A stretch of DNA of 7,525 nucleotides from an uncultured Blautia sp. (GTDB lineage: Bacteria; Bacillota; Clostridia; Lachnospirales; Lachnospiraceae). Location of the stretch: the NCBI GenBank assembly GCA_938028845.1, contig CALIZJ010000117.1, positions 1-7,525 on the forward strand, in the 5' to 3' direction. The notes below the pieces were generated by a model. It was not told the origin of the DNA. It was given only the letters and a program-made list of their open reading frames with translations, and did no database searches. Shown one piece after another: positions 1-6,069 of the stretch. The position numbers and the translations under genes were made by a program. How positions within the stretch are numbered: the first letter of the stretch is position 1; each line of letters begins with the position of its first letter.

Positions 1-434
1 TATCAAACTTAAGACCAGCAGAAGGTTCTAAGCACAGCGATAACTTCAGAAGAGGACGTGGACACGGTTCAGGCAATGGCAAAACAGCCGGTAAAGGACA
101 TAAAGGACAGTTGGCTCGTTCCGGCCATAAGAAACCGGGATTCGAAGGTGGACAGATGCCATTATACAGACGTCTGCCGAAGAGAGGATTCACGAACAGA
201 AATACAAAAGAGATCATCGCTATCAACGTAGACGTTCTCAATCGTTTTGAAGACGGTGCAGACGTTACTGTTGAAAGCTTACTGGCAAGCCGCACGATTT
301 CCAAAGCCGGAGACGGTGTTAAAATCCTCGGAAACGGTGAGCTGACAAAGAAACTGAATGTAAAAGTAAACGCTGTCAGCGAAAGTGCAAAGGCAAAAAT
401 TGAAGCTGCGGGTGGTACAGTAGAGGTGATTTAA
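1..434 (+). CDS. rplO: 50S ribosomal protein L15 (5' end cut by window edge)
   Basis: L15 is a large-subunit protein that binds 23S rRNA late in 50S assembly. The reading frame is open from base 3 to the TAA at 432-434. It begins S-N-L-R-P-A-E-G-S, which is the usual L15 N-terminus after M-D-L, so only about seven bases appear to lie outside the window (inferred total about 146 residues, the normal length). The N-terminal third is glycine, arginine and lysine rich (RRGRGHGSGNGKTAGKG), followed by the conserved GFEGGQMPLYRRLPKRGF block. The C-terminal part starting KILGNGEL and ending near EAAGG fits the L15 family signature. A TTG at 111 could be mistaken for a start, but homology clearly continues upstream of it. 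The stop codon overlaps the secY start (TAATG), so the two are probably translationally coupled. Confidence 0.97.
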   Translation, partial: SNLRPAEGSKHSDNFRRGRGHGSGNGKTAGKGHKGQLARSGHKKPGFEGGQMPLYRRLPKRGFTNRNTKEIIAINVDVLNRFEDGADVTVESLLASRTISKAGDGVKILGNGELTKKLNVKVNAVSESAKAKIEAAGGTVEVI

Positions 435-1750
435 TGTTTGAGACTCTTAAAAATGTTTTTAGAGTAAAAGAAATGAGACACAAACTGCTGTACGTCCTGT
501 GGATGATTGTAGTTATCCGTATCGGTTCACAGCTTCCGGTTCCGGGAGTTGACAGCGATTTCTTCAAACAGTGGTTTGAGAGCAATGCCGGTGACGCATT
601 CAATCTTTTTGATGCGTTTACCGGAGGATCTTTTACGGAGATGTCAATCTTTGCATTGAACATCACTCCATACATTACTTCTTCCATTATCATGCAGCTT
701 CTTACCATTGCTATTCCGGCATTGGAAGAAATGCACAGAGACGGAGAGGAAGGAAGAAAAAAGATTACAGCTATTACTCGTTACGTGACAGTTGGTCTGG
801 CTTTATTCCAGGCTGTTGCAATGGCCATCGGATTTGGCCGTCAGGGTCTGATTCCGGATATGACTGTACTTAAAGCGATAGTTGTTGTTGTCTGCCTGAC
901 TGCCGGCTCGGCAATGCTGATGTGGATTGGTGAGCGTATCACGGAAAAAGGTGTTGGAAATGGTATTTCCATCGTGCTTACTGTGAATATTGTTTCCCGT
1001 ATCCCAAGTGACATGTCACTTTTGTATGAGAACTTTATTCAGGGAAAAACGATTGCGAAGGGTATTCTTGCAGGCGTGATCATTGCAGTGATCATCCTTG
1101 TAGTAGTTGTATTTGTCCTGATCCTTAACGGAGCAGAGAGAAGAATTCCTGTTCAGTATTCCAAGAAAATGGTGGGAAGAAAGCTTATGGGCGGTCAGTC
1201 CACAAATATCCCGCTGAAGGTCAATACTGCAGGTGTTATCCCGATTATCTTCGCATCTTCCATTATGTCTTTCCCAGGAATCATTGCCCAGTTTGCTGGT
1301 GCTGCAAATGGTTCCGGCATTGGAAGTGAGATTATAAGAGGTCTGTCACAGAATAACTGGTGTAATCCAAATCAGCTTCAGTATAGCTGGGGTCTGCTTT
1401 TGTATATTGTTTTGTGTATCTTCTTTGCATACTTCTATACCTCCATTACCTTTAACCCATTGGAGGTTTCTGACAATATTAAAAAGCAGGGCGGTTTTAT
1501 TCCTGGCATCCGTCCCGGAAAACCTACCGCGGACTATTTGACGAAAATCTTAAATTATATTATATTTATAGGTGTAGTGGGCCTTATCATTGTAGCAGTG
1601 ATCCCGATATTCTTTAACGGTGTATTTGGAGCGAATGTTTCCTTCGGAGGAACTTCCATCATCATTATTGTTGGTGTTATCCTTGAGACTGTGAAGCAGA
1701 TTGAATCGCAGATGCTTGTCCGCAATTATAAAGGCTTCCTCAACAATTAA
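434..1750 (+). CDS. secY: Protein translocase channel subunit SecY
   Basis: SecY is the pore subunit of the SecYEG translocon, which moves unfolded preproteins across or into the cytoplasmic membrane with SecA or the ribosome. The 438-residue product is of usual length. About ten hydrophobic segments are visible, near residues 18-36, 70-98, 115-135, 146-166, 173-190, 211-232, 265-285, 317-338, 372-395 and 404-420. Family landmarks include NITPYITSSIIMQLL in the second segment, VNTAGVIPIIFASSIM in the seventh, and the cytoplasmic loop KKQGGFIPGIRPGKPT (350-364), whose arginine 360 corresponds to the conserved loop arginine needed for SecA-driven transport. The ATG overlaps the rplO stop by one base, and a GAGGTG ribosome binding site (423-428) lies inside rplO. 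Expression is expected with the spc operon. Confidence 0.98.
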   Translation: MFETLKNVFRVKEMRHKLLYVLWMIVVIRIGSQLPVPGVDSDFFKQWFESNAGDAFNLFDAFTGGSFTEMSIFALNITPYITSSIIMQLLTIAIPALEEMHRDGEEGRKKITAITRYVTVGLALFQAVAMAIGFGRQGLIPDMTVLKAIVVVVCLTAGSAMLMWIGERITEKGVGNGISIVLTVNIVSRIPSDMSLLYENFIQGKTIAKGILAGVIIAVIILVVVVFVLILNGAERRIPVQYSKKMVGRKLMGGQSTNIPLKVNTAGVIPIIFASSIMSFPGIIAQFAGAANGSGIGSEIIRGLSQNNWCNPNQLQYSWGLLLYIVLCIFFAYFYTSITFNPLEVSDNIKKQGGFIPGIRPGKPTADYLTKILNYIIFIGVVGLIIVAVIPIFFNGVFGANVSFGGTSIIIIVGVILETVKQIESQMLVRNYKGFLNN

Positions 1751-1756
1751 GAAATG

Positions 1757-1785
1757 AAGGTTGTGGTGCAGTGCGCCACAGCCTT
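1757..1785 (+). other. Stem-loop in the secY-adk gap, no U-tract
   Basis: Bases 1757-1769 pair with 1773-1785 to give a 13-bp stem with two G-U pairs and a three-base AGT loop (or a shorter stem with a five-base loop). It starts seven bases after the secY stop. The following bases are GATTTGCTAG and then an A-run, so it is not a standard intrinsic terminator. It may protect or process the mRNA, or act as a partial attenuator separating secY from adk. The function is inference; the pairing is read directly. Confidence 0.6.
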
Positions 1786-1822
1786 GATTTGCTAGAAAAA
1801 AAGCAAAACGGAGGGTATATTT

Positions 1823-2467
1823 ATGAGAATCATTATGTTGGGTGCACCGGGTGCCGGAAAAGGAACACAGGCTAAGAAAATCGCGGAGAAATATGGAATT
1901 CCTCACATTTCTACCGGAGATATTTTCCGTGCCAATATTAAAAACGGTACAGAACTTGGAAAGAAAGCAAAAACCTATATGGATCAGGGACTTCTTGTTC
2001 CGGATGAGCTGACCTGCGACCTGGTTGTAGACAGGATCCAGCAGCCGGATGCACAGAAGGGCTATGTATTGGATGGTTTTCCAAGAACAATTCCTCAGGC
2101 GGAATGTTTAACAGATGCATTGAATAAGTTAGGCAGTAAGATTGATTATGCCATTGATGTAGATGTACCGGATGAGAATATCGTAAACCGCATGTCCGGA
2201 AGACGCGCCTGCGTAAAATGTGGAGCTACTTACCATGTTGTTTATGCAGCGCCGAAGCAGGAAGGAATCTGCGATACCTGCGGCGAAAGCCTTGTACTGC
2301 GCGATGATGATAAACCAGAGACAGTAACCAAGCGTTTAAACGTATATCATGAGCAGACGCAGCCTCTGATCGACTATTATACAAAAGCAGGCGTATTAAA
2401 GACTGTGGACGGTACGAAGAACCTGGAAGAAGTATTCCAGGAGATTGTGGCTATCTTAGGAGAATAA
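1823..2467 (+). CDS. adk: Adenylate kinase, zinc-lid form
   Basis: Cytosolic enzyme that interconverts ATP + AMP and two ADP, setting the adenylate energy charge. The 214-residue length is that of the long bacterial form. The P-loop is GAPGAGKGTQ (7-16), the AMP-site STGD is at 30-33, and DGFPRT is at 84-89. The lid domain carries four cysteines, C130-x2-C133 and C150-x2-C153, the structural zinc site typical of Gram-positive adenylate kinases. The RRL-type arginine segment (TKRLNVYHEQT) follows the lid. The ATG is preceded by GGAGG at 1810-1814 with eight bases of spacing. The gene lies in its normal spc-operon position between secY and map, with only three bases before map. Confidence 0.98.
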   Translation: MRIIMLGAPGAGKGTQAKKIAEKYGIPHISTGDIFRANIKNGTELGKKAKTYMDQGLLVPDELTCDLVVDRIQQPDAQKGYVLDGFPRTIPQAECLTDALNKLGSKIDYAIDVDVPDENIVNRMSGRRACVKCGATYHVVYAAPKQEGICDTCGESLVLRDDDKPETVTKRLNVYHEQTQPLIDYYTKAGVLKTVDGTKNLEEVFQEIVAILGE

Positions 2468-2470
2468 AGT

Positions 2471-3229
2471 ATGTCTGTTTCCATTAAATCAGAACATGAG
2501 ATAGAGTTAATGCGGAAGGCAGGACATCTGCTGGAAAAAGTCCATGATGATCTGGCTTCCTATATCAAACCAGGGATCAGCACTAAGGAGCTGGACCGCA
2601 TCGGTGAGGATATGATCCGTTCCTTAGGCTGTACCCCCAATTTTTTAAATTACGGAGGATTTCCTGGATCTTTTTGTATCAGTTTAAATGATGAGGTAGT
2701 TCATGGAATTCCCTCAGAGGAAAAGATCATTCAGGAAGGAGATCTGGTAAAGATTGACGCCGGATTGATCTATCAGGGATATCATTCTGATGCAGCCCGT
2801 ACTTATGCGGTGGGCGAGGTTTCCAAAGAGGCGCGCCAGCTTATGGAGGTTACGAAAGAATGTTTCTTCCAGGGGCTTGCAGCTGCAAAGGCAGGAAACC
2901 ATTTAAATGATATTTCCAAAGCTATTGGCGCATATGCTGCAAAATACAATTACGGCATTGTACGCGATCTGGTAGGTCACGGGATTGGGACACATCTTCA
3001 CGAGGATCCCCAGATTCCTAATTTTCCCCAGAAAAGAAGAGGCGTAAAGCTGATTCCAGGTATGACGCTGGCGGTAGAGCCTATGATCAATTTGGGCAGA
3101 GCAGATGTGGCATGGCTGGATGACGAGTGGACGGTAGTGACCATGGACGGCTCTCTTTCTGCACACTATGAAAACACCATTCTGATCACAGATGGCGAAC
3201 CAGAGATTCTGACTCTTACGAAGCTTTAA
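2471..3229 (+). CDS. map: Methionine aminopeptidase, type I
   Basis: Removes the initiator methionine from nascent proteins with small second residues, after deformylation. It acts in the cytosol at the ribosome exit and uses a dinuclear divalent metal centre. The 252-residue product has the pita-bread fold landmarks: substrate-site H78 in VVHG, metal ligands D96 (KIDAG), D107 (HSDAA), H170 (GHGIG), E203 (VEP) and E234 (HYENT). All five metal ligands are present. It lacks the N-terminal zinc-finger extension seen in eukaryotic and some bacterial forms. The ATG has AGGAG at 2458-2462 with eight bases of spacing. That site lies within the end of adk, so coupled translation is likely. It is followed by a 72-base gap and infA. 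Confidence 0.97.
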   Translation: MSVSIKSEHEIELMRKAGHLLEKVHDDLASYIKPGISTKELDRIGEDMIRSLGCTPNFLNYGGFPGSFCISLNDEVVHGIPSEEKIIQEGDLVKIDAGLIYQGYHSDAARTYAVGEVSKEARQLMEVTKECFFQGLAAAKAGNHLNDISKAIGAYAAKYNYGIVRDLVGHGIGTHLHEDPQIPNFPQKRRGVKLIPGMTLAVEPMINLGRADVAWLDDEWTVVTMDGSLSAHYENTILITDGEPEILTLTKL

Positions 3230-3247
3230 AGCAGGTAAGGATATGCT

Positions 3248-3270
3248 GCCTGGGATCTTAAGATCCGGGC
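3248..3270 (+). other. Stem-loop in the map-infA gap
   Basis: Bases 3248-3257 pair with 3262-3270 around a TTAA loop, with G3252 bulged and one G-U pair. The core GATCTTAAGATC is a perfect palindrome. There is no U-tract after it, so I do not call it a terminator. It lies 20 bases before the infA ribosome binding site and could affect processing of the upstream mRNA or infA expression. Function is unknown. Confidence 0.45.
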
Positions 3271-3301
3271 TTCCATATAAGACTGACATAGGAGGTTAAA
3301 A

Positions 3302-3520
3302 ATGTCAAAAGCAGATGTAATTGAAGTGGAAGGCACTGTTTTGGAAAAACTGCCGAACGCCATGTTTAAGGTAGAGCTGGAAAACAAACATGTGGTTCTG
3401 GCACATATCAGCGGTAAGCTGCGCATGAATTTTATCCGCATCCTTCCAGGAGATAAAGTGACGCTTGAACTTTCTCCGTATGATCTGTCCAAGGGCAGGA
3501 TTATCTGGAGAGATAAATAA
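3302..3520 (+). CDS. infA: Translation initiation factor IF-1
   Basis: IF-1 binds the A site of the 30S subunit with IF-2 and IF-3 during initiation. The 72-residue product is exactly the usual length and is a single OB fold. Visible family blocks are EVEGTVLEKLPNAMFKVEL, the loop GKLRMNFIRILPGDKV and the C-terminal SPYDLSKGRIIWR. The start follows a strong AGGAGG (3290-3295) with six bases of spacing. In most Firmicutes rpmJ follows within about 100 bases. Here two terminators follow instead, and rpmJ is about 4 kb downstream. Confidence 0.98.
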   Translation: MSKADVIEVEGTVLEKLPNAMFKVELENKHVVLAHISGKLRMNFIRILPGDKVTLELSPYDLSKGRIIWRDK

Positions 3521-3527
3521 AAAGGTA

Positions 3528-3567
3528 TTAGGGAACCGGGGAATAGTCTTTCGGTTCCTTAATTTTT
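3528..3567 (+). terminator. Intrinsic terminator 1 after infA
   Basis: An 11-bp stem (3528-3538 with 3552-3562, one G-U pair) is extended by weak G-U pairs around the loop and followed by TTTTT at 3563-3567. It begins eight bases after the infA stop and would end the spc operon transcript here. Confidence 0.85.
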
Positions 3568-3572
3568 CCATT

Positions 3573-3609
3573 GAAAAGTCTGGTATGGAAAGATGCCAGC
3601 CTTTTTTTT
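3573..3609 (+). terminator. Intrinsic terminator 2 after infA
   Basis: The core stem is 3580-3586 with 3593-3599 (seven bp, loop GGAAAG). Beyond one mismatch it is extended by pairing of an upstream A-run and G with the downstream C and T-run. Eight consecutive T follow at 3602-3609. It lies directly behind terminator 1, so the pair would give efficient tandem termination. Confidence 0.87.
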
Positions 3610-3611
3610 CT

Positions 3612-3648
3612 ATAATTCTAAATTCTTATAAAAATAATTCTAAATTCT
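3612..3648 (+). repeat. 15-bp direct repeat upstream of the hflK promoter
   Basis: ATAATTCTAAATTCT occurs exactly at 3612-3626 and again at 3634-3648, a period of 22 bp or about two helical turns. Each copy holds two AATTCT hexamers seven bases apart, giving four in all. The second copy ends 11 bases before the -35 element, so the array is placed as an activator site or an AT-rich UP-like element. No known regulator is recognised. Confidence 0.7.
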
Positions 3649-3659
3649 CGCAAAAATAC

Positions 3660-3688
3660 TTGCATTTATGCAGAAGATATGCTATTAT
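3660..3688 (+). promoter_or_regulatory. Promoter of the hflKC unit
   Basis: A -35 TTGCAT (3660-3665), a 17-base spacer and a -10 TATTAT (3683-3688) preceded by TGC (extended -10). The predicted start near 3695 coincides with the first base of the riboswitch P1 helix, which supports both calls. The CTTGCA and ATGCTA blocks recur at the same spacing in the rpmJ promoter. Confidence 0.85.
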
Positions 3689-3694
3689 CCTATT

Positions 3695-3835
3695 CAAAGA
3701 AAAGGGAGTAGCGGCCATTGATTTGGAAATCGAGATTGTATTTTCAGGGCGTGGTACATAGAAGCGACAGAACGATATCATACACTGGACAGATGATATC
3801 CGCGATATGAGATAATCAGCAAGACTTTTATTTTG
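3695..3835 (+). promoter_or_regulatory. Manganese riboswitch aptamer (yybP-ykoY class)
   Basis: The region has the two hallmark strands of the yybP-ykoY (Mn2+) aptamer: 5' AAAAGGGAGTAGCGG (3700-3714) and 3' AGCAAGACTTTT (3818-3829). P1 forms between 3695-3704 and 3825-3835, ten pairs with A3830 bulged and one G-U. In the Lactococcus lactis version, from memory, the P1 core is AAAGG/CCUUU; here it is AAAAG/CUUUU, a compensated change. P2 is a hairpin of 3718-3723 with 3728-3733 (loop TGGA). The P3 base is 3734-3739 with 3812-3817. An L3-like conserved stretch CATACACTGG (3779-3788) sits near a perfect 8-bp helix, 3774-3781 with 3793-3800. In known members, L1 and L3 dock to form the Mn2+ site. 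The identification rests on pattern recognition, not a covariance search. Confidence 0.87.
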
Positions 3836-3881
3836 AGACAAAATGTATTTGTCTGAAATGAAAGTCTTTTTCTTTTCTTTT
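3821..3881 (+). terminator. Riboswitch-controlled intrinsic terminator
   Basis: Bases 3821-3842 pair with 3848-3868 in a stem of about 21 bp with one bulged G (3835), a few G-U pairs and an ATGTA loop. A T-rich tail with two C interruptions follows (3867-3881). Its 5' arm contains the whole 3' strand of aptamer P1 (3825-3835), so the two structures exclude each other. When ligand holds P1 together the terminator cannot form, which predicts an ON switch for hflKC. Confidence 0.87.
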
Positions 3882-3905
3882 AATAAAAAAGAAGGTTAAT
3901 TTCAG

Positions 3906-3935
3906 CGGGGCCTTTTACCATGGGGAAGAGCCCCG
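3906..3935 (+). other. Stem-loop just upstream of the hflK ribosome binding site
   Basis: Bases 3906-3916 pair with 3924-3935 (11 bp, A3929 bulged, two G-U pairs), with loop ACCATGG. The loop contains the ATG at 3920, an alternative in-frame start for hflK. There is no U-tract. The structure leaves the AAGGAGG at 3944-3950 free and makes initiation at ATG 3920 less likely. Confidence 0.5.
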
Positions 3936-3955
3936 GCAAAAAGAAGGAGGAAAAA

Positions 3956-4993
3956 GTGACAGATTTTAACGAATTTAAACAGGGTTCTTTTCGCCCGTTT
4001 TCCAAGGTACCAAAACCTGGAAAATATGTAAAACGAGTAATTTTAGGAGTGGCAGGAGTGGCGGTTATCGCAGTCTGTGCCATGGATTGTACATACCAGA
4101 TACAAGAGCAGGAACAGGCGGTCCTTACCACTTTCGGAGTTCCTAAGGCAGTATCGGAAACAGGTCTTCATTTTAAGATACCTTTTATTCAAAAGGTGGA
4201 TAAGGTAAATACCACGATTCAGGGCTTTCCCATTGGTTATGATATGGATTCCAATGCCACTGTAGAAAATGAAGGGATCATGATCACATCAGACTATAAC
4301 TTTATTGACGTGGATTTCTTCATAGAGTATAGGATCACAGAACCGGTGAAGTATTTATATAATTCCAGAGAGCCGGAGAGTATCCTGAAAAACATTTCCC
4401 AAAGCTGCATCCGTACAGTGATCGCAAGCTATGATGTAGATGATGTCCTGACTACAGGAAAAAGTGAAATCCAAAGTAAGATCAAAGAAATGATCATGGA
4501 AAAAATGGAAGAGCAGGATATGGGAATCCAGCTTGTAAATATTACCATACAGGATTCCGAGCCGCCTACACAGGATGTCATGCAGGCATTTAAAGCCGTA
4601 GAGACGGCAAAGCAGGGAAAAGAAACGGCTATTAATAACGCAAATAAATACCGGAATGAGCAACTGCCCCAGGCAGAAGCCCAGGCGGACCAGATCATTC
4701 AGGATGCAGAGGCAGAAAAACAGGTGCGTATCAATGAGGCAGAGGCAGAAGTGGCAAGGTTTAACGCGATGTATGAGGAATACATAAAAAATCCGGAAGT
4801 TACCAAGCAGAGAATGTTCTATGAGGCTATGGAAGATGTGCTTCCGGATCTGAAGATCATAGTGGATAATGGAAATGGAACCCAGAAGCTTCTTCCGCTG
4901 GAACCTTTTGCAGAGGTATCCGAAGAAGCGGCTGCTTCAGAAGAAGAGCAGCAGACAGACAATCTTCAGACAGCGGCAGATGAGGAGGAATAA
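3956..4993 (+). CDS. hflK: FtsH-associated SPFH membrane protein HflK
   Basis: HflK and HflC form a large SPFH (band 7) cage on the membrane that surrounds the FtsH protease and limits its access to membrane substrates (known in E. coli). I chose the GTG at 3956 because AAGGAGG (3944-3950) lies five bases upstream. ATG 3920 would add 12 lysine-rich residues but has a poor ribosome binding site and sits in a hairpin. From GTG the protein has 345 residues: a short cytoplasmic N-terminus, one membrane segment (about 26-44), an SPFH domain from about 46, the HflK-type stretch DSEPPTQDVMQAFKAVETAKQGKE (200-223 region), an alanine and glutamate rich coiled coil to about 280, and a very acidic tail (318-345). 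The long Gly/Pro-rich N-terminus of proteobacterial HflK is absent. It is the first gene after the manganese riboswitch and ends four bases before hflC. Confidence 0.93.
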   Translation: MTDFNEFKQGSFRPFSKVPKPGKYVKRVILGVAGVAVIAVCAMDCTYQIQEQEQAVLTTFGVPKAVSETGLHFKIPFIQKVDKVNTTIQGFPIGYDMDSNATVENEGIMITSDYNFIDVDFFIEYRITEPVKYLYNSREPESILKNISQSCIRTVIASYDVDDVLTTGKSEIQSKIKEMIMEKMEEQDMGIQLVNITIQDSEPPTQDVMQAFKAVETAKQGKETAINNANKYRNEQLPQAEAQADQIIQDAEAEKQVRINEAEAEVARFNAMYEEYIKNPEVTKQRMFYEAMEDVLPDLKIIVDNGNGTQKLLPLEPFAEVSEEAAASEEEQQTDNLQTAADEEE

Positions 4994-4997
4994 AGAG

Positions 4998-5867
4998 ATG
5001 AAGAAGAAAGGTGTACTTATAATACTTGCCGGCGTGGCAGTGGTGGTGGCAGCGGCTGCATCCGTAACCGTGACTGCCCAGGATGAATATAAGCTTGTGA
5101 GAAGATTTGGAAAGGTGGAAAGAGTCATTGACGATCCTGGAATCAGTTTCAGGATTCCTTTCCTGGAAAGCACGGCGACCCTTCCCAAAGAAACCTTATT
5201 ATATGACATGGCTCCTTCAGATGTGATCACCAGGGATAAAAAGACGATGATCAGCGATAGTTATGTATTGTGGAAGATCCAAGATCCCCTGAAATTTGCC
5301 CAGACGCTGAATTCTTCCATAGAAAGCGGTGAGAGCAGGATCAATACGGCTATATACAATGCCACCAAGAATGCGATCAGCAGTATGTCCCAGGATGAGG
5401 TGATCACCAGCCGGGACGGAGAACTGGCAGATATGGTTATGGGAGCGGTTGATGATAATATGGAACAGTATGGAATTTCTGTACTTATGTTTGAGACAAA
5501 GCGTCTGGATCTGCCGGAAGATAATAAAGCGGCTGTGTATGAGCGGATGATCTCAGAAAGAGATAATATAGCGGCTACCTATACAGCAGAAGGAAATTCT
5601 GAGGCAAAGGTAATCCGCAATACTACAGATAAGGATGTCGCTATCCAGATTTCCGAGGCAGAAAAGCAGGCAGAGATCTTAAAAGCAGAGGGAGAACAGG
5701 AATACATGAAGATTCTCGCCCAGGCATATGGGGAAGAGGACCGCAGTGAGTTTTATTCTTTTGTGCGCAGCCTGGATGCTCTGAAAAACTCCATGACAGG
5801 AGAGAATAAGACAGTTATCCTTTCTGAAGATTCACCTATAGCGAAAATATTTGAAGGGGAATCATAA
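4998..5867 (+). CDS. hflC: FtsH-associated SPFH membrane protein HflC
   Basis: Partner of HflK in the membrane complex that modulates FtsH. The frame is open from farther upstream, but the ATG at 4998 is chosen because AGGAGG (4983-4988, inside the hflK end) precedes it and the protein then starts M-K-K-K-G-V-L as a signal-anchor. The 289 residues comprise a membrane segment (about 5-27), an SPFH domain (about 28-180) and a coiled-coil region with the family pattern ERMISERDNIAATYTAEG (182-199) and ISEAEKQAEILKAEGEQEYM (218-237). The diagnostic C-terminal block EFYSFVRSLDALKNS (251-265) matches the FYxFxRSL segment of HflC. It is coupled tightly to hflK and followed by an intrinsic terminator, so the two form a bicistronic unit under the riboswitch. 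Confidence 0.95.
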   Translation: MKKKGVLIILAGVAVVVAAAASVTVTAQDEYKLVRRFGKVERVIDDPGISFRIPFLESTATLPKETLLYDMAPSDVITRDKKTMISDSYVLWKIQDPLKFAQTLNSSIESGESRINTAIYNATKNAISSMSQDEVITSRDGELADMVMGAVDDNMEQYGISVLMFETKRLDLPEDNKAAVYERMISERDNIAATYTAEGNSEAKVIRNTTDKDVAIQISEAEKQAEILKAEGEQEYMKILAQAYGEEDRSEFYSFVRSLDALKNSMTGENKTVILSEDSPIAKIFEGES

Positions 5868-5904
5868 AGACAATAACTAACTCTATACGATACTGAGGGT
5901 ATAA

Positions 5905-5950
5905 AAAAATGCCGTTTCGTCTCAGGGAAAATGAGCGGAGCGGTATTTTT
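5905..5950 (+). terminator. Intrinsic terminator after hflC
   Basis: An outer 10-bp stem pairs 5905-5914 with 5941-5950 (A-run with T-run, then a GC-rich part with one G-U pair). An inner CTCA/TGAG hairpin with loop GGGAAAA is separated from it by a small internal loop. The T-run lies at the 3' edge of the stem and the A-run at the 5' edge, so it could work in both directions. It starts 37 bases after the hflC stop. Confidence 0.75.
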
Positions 5951-6009
5951 GCGGGCAGGGTTATTATGGCTGCGGCCTGTGGCGGATTCCAAAAGGCAGG
6001 ATTTTAGAA

Positions 6010-6038
6010 TTGAACCATGAAAGGATTTTTACTATAAT
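6010..6038 (+). promoter_or_regulatory. Promoter of the small-protein/dus unit
   Basis: A -35 TTGAAC (6010-6015), a 17-base spacer and a consensus -10 TATAAT (6033-6038). The predicted start is near 6045, about 25 bases before the chosen start codon. It follows the hflC terminator, so this unit should not depend on the riboswitch. Confidence 0.8.
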
Positions 6039-6069
6039 AAAAGAAAATCATGCAAAAGGAAGAGGCCAT

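Noticed and set aside
3611..3616. TATAAT as another -10 element
   Set aside because: No -35-like hexamer lies at the right distance; the expected position falls inside the stem of terminator 2.
3661..3672. TGCAT-TT-ATGCA inverted repeat over the hflK -35 as an operator
   Set aside because: Five-base arms in AT-rich promoter DNA are too short to support without further copies.
3465..3761. A 98-codon + frame overlapping the infA end and the hflK leader
   Set aside because: It runs through two terminators, the promoter and the riboswitch aptamer, overlaps infA in another frame, has no good ribosome binding site and resembles no protein I know.
3626..3841. A 71-codon minus-strand frame in the hflK leader
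   Set aside because: It is the complement of the promoter, aptamer and terminator; no ribosome binding site or protein-like pattern is seen.
4869..4997. Upstream extension of the hflC frame
   Set aside because: It overlaps the acidic tail of hflK in another frame; ATG 4998 has AGGAGG and gives a normal HflC N-terminus.
6010..6069. TTG 6010 as start of the small CxxC protein
   Set aside because: The TTG is the -35 element and TATAAT lies at 6033-6038, so the codon is upstream of the transcript; ATG 6070 has a purine-rich binding site.
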